NCBI GenBank assembly: GCA_002338715.1
Contig: DDIR01000016.1
Span: 3,702-26,703, forward strand
Direction: 5' to 3'
Source of the DNA: Phycisphaerales bacterium UBA1845
GTDB lineage: Bacteria; Planctomycetota; Phycisphaerae; UBA1845
DNA: 23,002 bases
The translations under genes were made by a program, and so were the position numbers. Every line of letters begins with the position of its first letter. Positions within the stretch are counted from its first letter, which is position 1. The notes beneath the pieces were generated by a model. It was not told the origin of the DNA. It did no database searches and saw only the letters and a list, made by a program, of their open reading frames with translations. Shown here one piece after another: positions 16,055 to 23,002 of the stretch.

Positions 16055-17220
16055 CGATTTGTTTCCCATGCGTTTGCGGCAGGGTCGAGCAATCCACGGG
16101 CGATCACCAGCCGATGGATTTCGCTGGTCCCTTCATAAAGCTCTGTAATTTTTGCGTCGCGGTAAAGGCGTTCGACGGGATAGTCGTCGCAGAAACCGTA
16201 ACCGCCGTACACTTGCACTGCGGCGCTCGCGGCCCGGTTGCATGCTTCTGCCGCAAAGAGTTTGGCCTGGGCGGCTTCGTAGGCGTACGAGCGATTTTGG
16301 TCCTTCAGCCATGCCGCGCGATACACCAGCATGCGGCTGGCTGCGACGCTGACGGCCATGTTGGCGATTTTCTCCTGGATCGCCTGGAACGCGCCGATCG
16401 GACGTTTGAACTGTTCGCGCTCACGGGCGTAGTCGATCGCGGCATCGAGGCAGGCTTCGGCGATGCCCAAACCCTGAGCCGCGACGCCGATGCGCCCGCC
16501 GTCGAGCGTGGTCAGCGCCACCCGCAAACCGTCGCCGCGGTTGTCGATCATGTTGGCATTGGGGACCGCGCAGTTTTCAAAGAGAAATTCTGCGGTCGAG
16601 GTGCAGCGGATGCCCATTTTGTGTTCGAGTTTGGCGATCGATAGACCGTCGGTGGGTTGTTCAACGATAAATGCGCTCATGCGGTGGCGCGGGTTGTCTG
16701 GATCGGTGACGGCGAAGAGCATGATGATGCCGGCTTCTGCGCCGTTGGTGACGAAGATCTTGCTTCCGTTGACGATCCAGGCGTCGCCTTGTTCGACGGC
16801 TGTGCATCGGGCAGCCCCCGCATCACTGCCGCTGCCCGGTTCGGTCAAGGAGAAGCAGCCGATGGTTTTTCCGCTGGCGAGTCCGGGCAGGTATTTTTCT
16901 TTTTGCGCCTGCGTACCGAAGCCGAGGATCGGATCGACGCAGAGCGAGTTGTGTGCGCTGAGAAACACACCGGTCCCGGCACATGCTTTCGATATTTCTT
17001 CGACAACGATGGTTGATGCGACGCAGTCCATCCCCGAGCCGCCGAATTCCTGCGGGATGCCGATGCCGAAGAATCCCATATCAGCCATCTGGGCGATGAG
17101 TTCGGGTTCGATCTTGTGCGCCTGGTCGCGGGCGGCTGCCCCGGGTGCGACCTGCGCACGGGCAAACTCGCGAACGGTGTCGCGCAACATCCGATGATCT
17201 TCGCTGAAATCAAATTCCAT
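16051..17220 (-). CDS. Acyl-CoA dehydrogenase (third gene of operon)
   Basis: 389 residues with the full three-domain acyl-CoA dehydrogenase layout. The FAD/substrate motif L-T-E-P-G-S-G-S-D-A is at about 124-133, and E363 in L-Y-E-G-T-S-E-I matches the catalytic base (Glu376 of medium-chain, Glu367 of short-chain enzymes). It makes the trans-2,3 double bond in a short or branched acyl-CoA and gives electrons to ETF. GGAG lies 8 nt before ATG 17220. It follows the second dehydrogenase by 30 bp and overlaps the hydroxyacyl dehydrogenase by 4 bp. The standard catalytic glutamate position fits butyryl-CoA or a short branched substrate; which of the three paralogues takes which acyl group cannot be read from sequence alone. 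Confidence 0.9.
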   Translation of the reverse strand: MEFDFSEDHRMLRDTVREFARAQVAPGAAARDQAHKIEPELIAQMADMGFFGIGIPQEFGGSGMDCVASTIVVEEISKACAGTGVFLSAHNSLCVDPILGFGTQAQKEKYLPGLASGKTIGCFSLTEPGSGSDAGAARCTAVEQGDAWIVNGSKIFVTNGAEAGIIMLFAVTDPDNPRHRMSAFIVEQPTDGLSIAKLEHKMGIRCTSTAEFLFENCAVPNANMIDNRGDGLRVALTTLDGGRIGVAAQGLGIAEACLDAAIDYAREREQFKRPIGAFQAIQEKIANMAVSVAASRMLVYRAAWLKDQNRSYAYEAAQAKLFAAEACNRAASAAVQVYGGYGFCDDYPVERLYRDAKITELYEGTSEIHRLVIARGLLDPAANAWETNR

Positions 17221-17250
17221 GAAGGTTGCTCCACGGGCAGAGGTGTAACG

Positions 17251-18405
17251 TTATGCCCCGGGTAAATCGAGTAATGTTCGCGCGATCACGAGTCGCTGAA
17301 TCTGGCTGGAGCCTTCACCGATCTCGCAGAGTTTTGCATCACGCAGCAGGCGTTCGACGGGTACGTCTTTGAGGTATCCATACCCACCGTGAATCTGAAT
17401 CGCGTCGAGGCAGGCGCGGGTGGCCATCTCGCTGGCGAACAGTTTCGCGGTCGATGCTTCGAGCAGGGCGTCTTTGCCTTCGTCCTTGAGGACCGCGGCT
17501 TTTCGTACGAGCAGGCGGGCTGCATCGATCTCCATGGCCATGTCCGCCAGCATGAACTGGATGGCTTGGTGGCGATTGAGCGGTTTGCCGAATTGCTCGC
17601 GTTCGCCGGCGTATCGCAGCGATTCTTCCAACCCACCGCGGGCCAACCCGACGGAAAGCGCTGCGATGGTGATGCGCCCGCGCTCCAGCACCATCAGCGT
17701 ATCTTTGAAACCGGCATTGAGTTCGCCGACCATGTTTTCTGCCGGTACGCGGCAGTTCTCGAAGACCAGCGGAACGGTGTCGCTCGCGCGCATGCCCATC
17801 TTGTCTTCCTTTGGGCCAATTTCCAATCCGGGCGTCCCACGCTCGATAATGAACGCGCTGATGCCTTTGGTCTTGGGCGCATCGGGATCGGTGCGGGCCA
17901 TCACGACGAACGTCCCCGCACGAACACCGTTGGTGATGAAGTTCTTCGCGCCGTTGATGATCCACTCGTCGCCGTCGCGGACAGCCGTGGTGGTCAAAGC
18001 GGCGGCATCGCTTCCACTGCCCGGTTCGGTGAGCGCCCATGCACCGATTTTTTTGCCCGTCGCCAGATCGGGCAGGTACTTTTTCTTTTGTGCATCGTTA
18101 CCGGCGAGGAGGATGTGCCCAACGCATAGCCCGTTGTGGGCGGCGAGCATGAGCGCGGTTCCGCCGCACTGTCGGGCAATTTCTTCCATGACCACGGTCA
18201 TGCCGAGATAGGTCGCGCCGGCACCGCCGAGTTCTTCGGGAACGAGCACGCCCATGAAGCCCAGACCGGCCAGCTTGTCGATCGTGGCTTGCGGGATGAC
18301 GCCTTCGCGATCCCATTCGCGCGCGTTCGGGGCGATTTCTTCGGCTGCGAACTTCCGGGCCATGTCGCGCAGCATCTTCAAGTCTTCGGGTAGTTCAAAA
18401 TTCAT
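17251..18405 (-). CDS. Acyl-CoA dehydrogenase (second gene of operon)
   Basis: 384 residues, a complete acyl-CoA dehydrogenase. L-T-E-P-G-S-G-S-D-A binds flavin and substrate. The catalytic glutamate is E364, here in I-G-E-G-S-S-Q-I-Q rather than the common Y-E-G-T-S; this variant retains the base. The R-E-Q-F-G-K-P segment that contacts the neighbouring subunit's FAD is present. Substrate is probably a short straight or branched acyl-CoA, by context. It lies 66 bp after the first dehydrogenase gene, the largest gap among the dehydrogenase, hydroxyacyl dehydrogenase and hydratase genes; I see no strong terminator there and only weak internal-promoter candidates. No clear Shine-Dalgarno precedes ATG 18405. 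Confidence 0.9.
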   Translation of the reverse strand: MNFELPEDLKMLRDMARKFAAEEIAPNAREWDREGVIPQATIDKLAGLGFMGVLVPEELGGAGATYLGMTVVMEEIARQCGGTALMLAAHNGLCVGHILLAGNDAQKKKYLPDLATGKKIGAWALTEPGSGSDAAALTTTAVRDGDEWIINGAKNFITNGVRAGTFVVMARTDPDAPKTKGISAFIIERGTPGLEIGPKEDKMGMRASDTVPLVFENCRVPAENMVGELNAGFKDTLMVLERGRITIAALSVGLARGGLEESLRYAGEREQFGKPLNRHQAIQFMLADMAMEIDAARLLVRKAAVLKDEGKDALLEASTAKLFASEMATRACLDAIQIHGGYGYLKDVPVERLLRDAKLCEIGEGSSQIQRLVIARTLLDLPGA

Positions 18406-18471
18406 GATTCATTTCGCAATCTGTCGCGGTGCAGTGAGTATGGCCACAGGGTTTTCGCTGACGAATATTTA

Positions 18472-19617
18472 TCAATTGTTCTTGAGCAGTTCGCGCGCGA
18501 TGACGACGCGCTGGATTTCGCTCGTTCCTTCGTAGATGGTCGTGATGCGCGCGTCTCTGAAAAGCTGTTCGACGCGGCATTCATTGACGTAGCCCATTCC
18601 GCCGTGAAGTTGCACCGCGCGGTAGGCGATGCGGTTCGCGGCTTCGGTGGCGTAGAGCTTTGCTTTGGAGCTGGCTGACCGGTCGTCGTGACACATGTCC
18701 TTGGACCATGCCGCAAAGTCGATCAATTCCTTGGCGGCTGCCAACTCGACGTGACTGTCGGCGATCATCTGTTGAATCGCAGGGAAGCCCGCGATCTTGG
18801 TGCCAAACTGTTCGCGCTCGTGGGCATAGCTGATCATCTCGTCGAGACACGCTTGTGCGATGCCTGCGGCTTGGGCTGCGATGCCGATGCGTCCGCCATC
18901 GAGCGCCGCAAGACTGGCTGACAATCCAGCCCCTTCTTCACCGAGCAGATGGGTGGTCGGGACAACGACGCCGTCAAACGCGATGACAGCCGTCTCACTT
19001 CCGCGGATGCCCATCTTGCCGTGGATCGGGGCTCGATCGATGCCGTTTGAGTCGCCATCGACCATGAGCAGGCTCAGGCCGGCTTTCCCTTCACCGGGAA
19101 GCGTGCGGGCCAAGGTGACGAACCATCGGGCGGTAAGCCCGTTGGTGATCCACATTTTTTCGCCGGACAGGATGAAGTTGTCGCCGTTGCGGTCGGCTTT
19201 GGTGAGCGAAGCGCCGGGATCGCTGCCGGCATTGGCTTCGCTGATGGCGAACGCGCCGAAGTTTTTGGCATCGCCCCAAAGCTCAAGCCAACTGCGTCGG
19301 AGGCTCGGGTCGGCGAATCGATCGACGACCAAACCAACCATGTTGTGCACGCTGATGGTGACAGCCGTCGAGGGCGACGCGTAGGCGATTTCCTGAAGGA
19401 TCGCGGAGTACGTGCGGTAGCTGCACCCAAGCCCGTCAACTTCTTCGGGCGTCATCAACGCGAGCAAGCCCATCTCGGAAAGTTGCGGGAGGACGTCGGT
19501 CACGCTGCCGACACCGCGGTCCCATTGCCGATCACGATCGAGCAGCTCGGCGCGCGAGAAATCACGGGCTGCCCGGATTAGTAACGATTCATCTTGTCCC
19601 AATGCGTGATCGGACAA
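18472..19617 (-). CDS. Acyl-CoA dehydrogenase (first gene of operon)
   Basis: 381 residues. The start is TTG 19617: no other in-frame start fits, and AGGAG lies exactly 7 nt upstream. The flavin segment is divergent, I-S-E-A-N-A-G-S-D-P instead of L-T-E-P-G-S-G-S-D, but the catalytic glutamate is kept (E363 in Y-E-G-T-S-E-I-Q-R), so it should be active. It is the most different of the three paralogues and probably uses a different acyl-CoA. It is the promoter-proximal gene of the right-to-left operon, about 185 nt from a predicted transcription start. The weak TTG start may lower its expression relative to the downstream genes. Confidence 0.9.
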   Translation of the reverse strand: MSDHALGQDESLLIRAARDFSRAELLDRDRQWDRGVGSVTDVLPQLSEMGLLALMTPEEVDGLGCSYRTYSAILQEIAYASPSTAVTISVHNMVGLVVDRFADPSLRRSWLELWGDAKNFGAFAISEANAGSDPGASLTKADRNGDNFILSGEKMWITNGLTARWFVTLARTLPGEGKAGLSLLMVDGDSNGIDRAPIHGKMGIRGSETAVIAFDGVVVPTTHLLGEEGAGLSASLAALDGGRIGIAAQAAGIAQACLDEMISYAHEREQFGTKIAGFPAIQQMIADSHVELAAAKELIDFAAWSKDMCHDDRSASSKAKLYATEAANRIAYRAVQLHGGMGYVNECRVEQLFRDARITTIYEGTSEIQRVVIARELLKNN

Positions 19618-20063
19618 ACAGTCACTCCTGATGTGTCACGTTCGAAATGCCGCCGCCGTGTCGCTGGCCCTTCGGTAGACAAGCCGAATTCCCGCAACCC
19701 TAAAGTCGCGAGAACCTCAAAACGGCGCGTTTGCGCCTGCAAGTCGGCAAGTCCAGCGGTGGGTAAACGCCCAAAATCGTGCTTCATTCGAAGTTGAGCA
19801 ATGGGCGGAGTATATCGCCCAATCTGTCATCAGGTCAATGTGAGCAGTGCTTGTCGGCTGTACGCGTGCTTGCCGTCCGAGTGATTCCAGTGGCAGCGTA
19901 ATGAGTTCGCGAGTTGTTTGAAATTTGGTCAACGCCTAAACTTTGCACCGGAGTTGCCAGCCCGCGGGGATGGCGACTGTCCGGCTGGTCGCATCCTTGT
20001 CGATGAACGGATTCGTCGCAGGCGCGATTGTTTTTGGTTGCTGGTGGAAAGGACGAGGGATTT
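19618..20063. other. Divergent intergenic region between catabolic operon and lipoprotein-ole genes
   Basis: 446 bp with no convincing gene. The left part (19618-19838) holds the - strand ribosome site, a long leader and a predicted promoter with an overlapping palindrome. The right part (19839-20063) leads into the + strand lipoprotein gene; only weak promoter-like words are seen there (TTGTTT at 19914 and TAAACT at 19937, 17 nt apart). A GAGGGA ribosome site lies at 20055-20060. No tRNA, small ORF with a good ribosome site, or riboswitch pattern was recognised. Confidence 0.6.
19809..19838 (-). promoter_or_regulatory. Predicted sigma70-type promoter of the acyl-CoA catabolic operon
   Basis: Read on the - strand: TTGACC (-35, 19833-19838), an 18-nt spacer, and TATACT (-10, 19809-19814); each box matches five of six consensus bases. 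Transcription would start near 19802, leaving a leader of about 185 nt before the TTG start at 19617. A perfect inverted repeat TGGGCG-N8-CGCCCA (19802-19821) straddles the -10 box and could be a repressor site. Confidence 0.6.
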
Positions 20064-20603
20064 ATGAAACTTCACCAATGGTTTAAGACATCTTGTGGAC
20101 ACACGTGCTTTGCGCTCTTTCTGGCGCTGTTGACGATTTCGTCTGCCGCCTGCGATGTGGCTTTTCAGCCGGACCCCAACGACGGCGGTGACGATGGTTC
20201 GGATTTGGACAATCCCACGCCCGTCGCGGACACCGTTGAACTGCGTCTGCTCAACCTGACCTCGTCCGCACTGGAAGCGCAAATCTTTCTCGGAACCAAC
20301 GGGCCCGATGCGACACCGGCGAGTTTGTTCGTTCCTTCGAATTTATTCACCGAGCGAATCGGGTTGGCCGCCACCGGTTTGATTCAGCCGGCAGGCAGCG
20401 ATACGGCGCTGATCGATTGCGTCGATGGGCTGGTCATTGGTACGGACGGTGGGCGATTCCTCGATGTCGAAACGGGGCAGCTTCTCGGTACCGGTGAGCC
20501 GCGACTCCTGCAGCGCGGATTCGTGTTCGACTGCGACGACGAAATCACGTTGATCTATCGATTCACCAACGGCGGTTATCAGGTCGACGTGAACCTTGAA
20601 TAG
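20064..20603 (+). CDS. Small predicted lipoprotein of unknown function
   Basis: 179 residues from ATG 20064, chosen because GAGG sits 5 nt upstream and the protein then begins with a proper signal peptide: basic N-region, hydrophobic core (about 15-26) and lipobox S-S-A-A-C30. The mature protein would start at a lipidated Cys30 followed by Asp, then a short Asp/Gly-rich linker (about 35-50). The remaining ~125 residues look like a small beta-rich domain beginning V-E-L-R-L-L-N-L-T, with two further cysteines (in L-I-D-C and V-F-D-C) that could form a disulphide. No family is recognised. The oleB-like gene begins only 18 bp after its stop, so the two are probably co-transcribed. An earlier in-frame ATG at 20028 would bury the signal peptide and is not favoured. 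Confidence 0.75.
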   Translation: MKLHQWFKTSCGHTCFALFLALLTISSAACDVAFQPDPNDGGDDGSDLDNPTPVADTVELRLLNLTSSALEAQIFLGTNGPDATPASLFVPSNLFTERIGLAATGLIQPAGSDTALIDCVDGLVIGTDGGRFLDVETGQLLGTGEPRLLQRGFVFDCDDEITLIYRFTNGGYQVDVNLE

Positions 20604-20621
20604 ACGTTCAATTCCACTGGC

Positions 20622-21572
20622 GTGCGATTGGAAGATATGAAGGCGGATGAAGCGTGCTGGCGACAGCACTACCCATTCAAAAGCCGCTGGGCGACCATCG
20701 GCGGGTATCGGTATCACTACATTGACGAGGGCGCGGGCGAACCGATCGTCTGCGTTCACGGCAACCCGACGTGGTCGTTCTACTATCGCAATCTCGTCCG
20801 CGATCTGCGCAAACGGTTTCGCGTCATTGCCGTCGACCACATCGGCTGCGGGCTCTCCGATAAGCCTTCGCTAAACGACTACGACTACACCCTCAAGAAT
20901 CGCATCGATGACCTCGAAGCCTTTCTCGACGGCCTCGATCTGACCCGCAACGTAACGTTTGTCATGCACGATTGGGGCGGGATGATCGGAATGGGAGCCG
21001 CCCTTCGTCGCCCCGAACGCGTGCAGCGTCTGGTGCTTATGAATACTGCGGCTTTCCTGCTGCCTGAAGGCAAACCGCTGCCGCCGTCGCTTTGGTTGGT
21101 GCGCAACGTCAGTCCGATGGCCGCATTGCTGCTTCAGGGGATGAACCTCTTTACGATCGGCGCGAATGTGATGGCCTCTGCCCGTGGGTTGCAGCCGTCG
21201 ATCATCGCGGGATACAACGCGCCTTATGATTCCTGGTCCCATCGGATCGCGGTGCGGCGCTTCGTGCAGGACATTCCGATGCGCGTCGGCGATCCGAGCT
21301 ATGACGATGTCAAGTGGATCGGCGATCATCTGAAAGAGTTGGCCGGCATCCCCAAGCTGATCTGCTGGGGCGAGCAGGATTTTGTTTTTGATCTGGATTT
21401 CCTGGCTGAGTGGCGTCGCCGCTGCCCCGAAGCCAAAGTGCACACCTTTCCCAGTGCGGGGCATTACTGCCTCGAAGATGATGGCGATCAGATCACCGCG
21501 CTGGTCCGCGAATTTCTCGACAGCCATCCAATCCATGGCATCAAACCGGCGCTGGCAGAGAGTGCCATCTAA
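20622..21572 (+). CDS. oleB: Alpha/beta hydrolase, OleB-type beta-lactone decarboxylase
   Basis: 316 residues of the haloalkane-dehalogenase-like alpha/beta hydrolase group. H-G-N-P-T-W (46-51) supplies the oxyanion side, D117 in H-D-W-G-G is the nucleophile, D253 in W-G-E-Q-D is a likely acid and H281 in A-G-H-Y the base. OleB decarboxylates a long-chain cis-beta-lactone to a cis-olefin, the last step of head-to-head hydrocarbon synthesis. The OleB assignment rests mainly on the next gene being OleC-like; on sequence alone a haloalkane dehalogenase would be the alternative. The start is uncertain: GTG 20622 has no good ribosome site and ATG 20637 has GGA 4 nt upstream. The gene follows the lipoprotein by 18 bp and its stop overlaps the oleC ATG by one base (TAATG). 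Confidence 0.82.
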   Translation: MRLEDMKADEACWRQHYPFKSRWATIGGYRYHYIDEGAGEPIVCVHGNPTWSFYYRNLVRDLRKRFRVIAVDHIGCGLSDKPSLNDYDYTLKNRIDDLEAFLDGLDLTRNVTFVMHDWGGMIGMGAALRRPERVQRLVLMNTAAFLLPEGKPLPPSLWLVRNVSPMAALLLQGMNLFTIGANVMASARGLQPSIIAGYNAPYDSWSHRIAVRRFVQDIPMRVGDPSYDDVKWIGDHLKELAGIPKLICWGEQDFVFDLDFLAEWRRRCPEAKVHTFPSAGHYCLEDDGDQITALVREFLDSHPIHGIKPALAESAI

Positions 21573-21579
21573 TGGCACT
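21561..21579 (+). promoter_or_regulatory. Stem-loop enclosing oleB stop and oleC start
   Basis: AGTGCCAT-cta-ATGGCACT is a perfect 8-bp stem with a 3-nt loop. The 3' arm begins with the oleC start codon (21572-21574), and the oleB stop TAA (21570-21572) spans loop and arm. In mRNA the oleC start would be paired unless a ribosome finishing oleB opens it, a layout expected of translational coupling. It is not followed by a T-run, so it is not a terminator. Confidence 0.6.
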
Positions 21580-23002
21580 GTCGGCTCAGTATGATCTGGA
21601 ATCAGCCGCTGGCACTTTGGTCAATGTCGCCGACATCCTGCAAGCCGCGGCCCATCGACTTCCCGACAAACCAGCTATCATCGTTCAGCGCCCGCCATCT
21701 TCGCGACGATCAGATGCCAGCGCCATCGCGGGTTGGCGTGGGCAGTCGGTGATCTCGTTTCGCGAGTTGAATGACGAGGTCGATCGCTTTGCGCGGGGCC
21801 TTAGCGAGTACGGGATTGATCGCGGGATGCGCACCATCCTGATGGTCAAACCGGGGATCGCATTTTTTGTGCTGACGTTTGCCTTGTTCAAAATCGGTGC
21901 GGTTCCCGTGTTGATCGATCCGGGGATGGGGCGAAAAAAGCTGATCCAATGTCTCGAAGAGATCGAAGCTGAGGCGTTTGTCGGGATTCCGCTCGCCCAT
22001 GTTGCGCGGGTGATGTTTGCAAAATCGTTTCGCAGTGTGCGCAAGTGTGTCACCGTCGGGCGGCGATTGTTTTGGGGCGGGGCGAATCTTAAAGATGTGC
22101 GGGCGCAAGACAGCCGATCATTTGAGACTGCTGATGTAGGGGCGAACGATCTCGCGGCGATTCTGTTTACGAGCGGAAGTACCGGACCGGCGAAGGGTGT
22201 TGCGTATGAGCACGGCATGTTCGCGGCGCAGGTGCGTTACCTGGCCTCCCATTTTAAGTGCGGCGAACACGATACGGATGTGGCTACGTTTCCTTTGTTT
22301 GCGCTCTTTGATGTGGCGCTGGGGATGACGGCGATCATTCCCGACATGAATCCGTCGATGCCCGGACACGTGAATCCCGAGCGGATTGTTTCGGCGATTT
22401 GTGATCACGACGCCACGCAGATTTTCGGTTCGCCGGCGCTGCTGGCCCGCGTCGTCGCCCACTGCGAATATCGAAAGGTTGCGTTACCGACGCTGCGGCG
22501 GGTGCTGACGGCTGGTGCGCCGATCCCGCCGGCGCTTCTCGCGCGGCTTCGCAAGATCGTCAGCGACGATGCCGACATTTTCACGCCCTACGGCGCGACG
22601 GAATCGCTTCCAGTGGCGTCGATCGAATCGCGCGAAGTGATCGGCGAGACAGCGGCTTGTACTGAGCAGGGCGCGGGCATCTGTGTCGGTCGTGTGCTGC
22701 CGGGGATGGAACTTCGCATCATCGAAATTTCCGACGAACCGATCGAGAACTGGTCGCAGTGCAAGAAATTGGCTGCGGGCGAAATCGGCGAGATTTGCGT
22801 GCGCGGGCCCGTGGTGACCAAGTCGTATTTCAGGAAACCGGCGGCCACCCGACTCGCGAAAATCGCTGAGGGTGACACGGTGTGGCACCGCATGGGGGAT
22901 GTGGGTTACCTCGATGACGCGGGGCGACTTTGGTTCTGCGGGCGTAAAGCCCATCGCGTTCAAACCGAGTCGGGAACGCTTTATACGATACCTTGCGAAG
23001 CC
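21572..23002 (+). CDS. oleC: OleC-like AMP-forming ligase (beta-lactone synthetase), 3'-truncated
   Basis: 477 codons are visible and the frame is still open at the window edge. It is an ANL-superfamily adenylating enzyme: P-loop T-S-G-S-T-G-P-A-K-G (200-210 region), P-Y-G-A-T-E-S in the middle, D443-x-G-Y-L-D-D, and the hinge G457-R-K-A-H-R462. GRKAHR-type hinges are typical of OleC. OleC uses ATP to turn a long-chain 2-alkyl-3-hydroxy acid into a cis-beta-lactone, the OleB substrate. It is the gene directly after oleB, overlapping by one base. The C-terminal domain is mostly beyond the window. OleA and OleD, needed for the upstream steps, are not in this window and may follow. The alternative is a general fatty-acyl-CoA or AMP ligase, less likely given the neighbour. 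Confidence 0.85.
   Translation, partial: MALSAQYDLESAAGTLVNVADILQAAAHRLPDKPAIIVQRPPSSRRSDASAIAGWRGQSVISFRELNDEVDRFARGLSEYGIDRGMRTILMVKPGIAFFVLTFALFKIGAVPVLIDPGMGRKKLIQCLEEIEAEAFVGIPLAHVARVMFAKSFRSVRKCVTVGRRLFWGGANLKDVRAQDSRSFETADVGANDLAAILFTSGSTGPAKGVAYEHGMFAAQVRYLASHFKCGEHDTDVATFPLFALFDVALGMTAIIPDMNPSMPGHVNPERIVSAICDHDATQIFGSPALLARVVAHCEYRKVALPTLRRVLTAGAPIPPALLARLRKIVSDDADIFTPYGATESLPVASIESREVIGETAACTEQGAGICVGRVLPGMELRIIEISDEPIENWSQCKKLAAGEIGEICVRGPVVTKSYFRKPAATRLAKIAEGDTVWHRMGDVGYLDDAGRLWFCGRKAHRVQTESGTLYTIPCEA

Noticed and set aside
17389..18211. Long + strand frames (246 and 263 codons) opposite the second acyl-CoA dehydrogenase.
   Set aside because: The - strand encodes a full acyl-CoA dehydrogenase with its catalytic residue; the antisense frames have no recognisable content.
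19839..19895. Possible degraded third REPIN-like copy: TGTGAGCAGTG at 19839-19849 and CAGTGGCA near 19888.
   Set aside because: Only fragments of each arm match and the hairpins are not intact, so chance similarity cannot be excluded.
20622..21572. Haloalkane dehalogenase as the product of the alpha/beta hydrolase gene.
   Set aside because: The catalytic layout is shared, but the overlapping OleC-like gene makes OleB the better call.

Overview
The window is a dense, GC-rich bacterial chromosome segment of about 23 kb. It has 17 protein genes, no rRNA or tRNA, and no CRISPR array, insertion sequence or phage gene that I can see. The organism is most likely a planctomycete or a similarly large-genome environmental Gram-negative. 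This is inferred from the gene mix: an O-antigen-ligase-like protein with a long soluble tail, a TPR-YggX fusion, a zinc-ribbon membrane protein, a run of acyl-CoA dehydrogenases with a B12 mutase, and oleBC olefin genes. No marker gene settles it.

Left part (2-5868), cell-surface polymer genes: the 3' part of a Wzy/O-antigen-ligase family membrane protein (+), converging on a GT-C glycosyltransferase (-), then a membrane protein (+) that appears to contain three VanZ-like units. The 258-bp gap after it (5869-6126) holds a dRS3-type hairpin and a large inverted repeat that recurs 6.7 kb away.

Middle part (6127-11430, all - strand): a TPR protein with an iron-trafficking (YggX) domain, a double zinc-ribbon membrane protein, and then a tightly overlapping three-gene molybdenum hydroxylase operon (FAD, [2Fe-2S] and Mo subunits) of unknown substrate.

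Right-middle part (11595-19617, all - strand, transcribed right to left): a catabolic operon of three acyl-CoA dehydrogenases, 3-hydroxyacyl-CoA dehydrogenase, enoyl-CoA hydratase, a B12-dependent acyl-CoA mutase catalytic subunit, and a B12-binding domain fused to a MeaB-like GTPase. The mutase carries Phe and Gln where methylmalonyl-CoA mutase has Tyr89 and Arg207, the isobutyryl-CoA mutase pattern. The operon therefore reads as isobutyryl-CoA <-> butyryl-CoA followed by beta-oxidation to acetoacetyl-CoA. The two mutase polypeptides look like an IcmF protein split between its GTPase and mutase parts. A good sigma70-type promoter with an overlapping palindrome sits upstream.

Right end (20064-23002, + strand): a small lipoprotein, then oleB (beta-lactone decarboxylase) and oleC (beta-lactone synthetase, cut by the window end), the last steps of long-chain olefin biosynthesis. 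The oleB stop and oleC start lie inside a perfect stem-loop.
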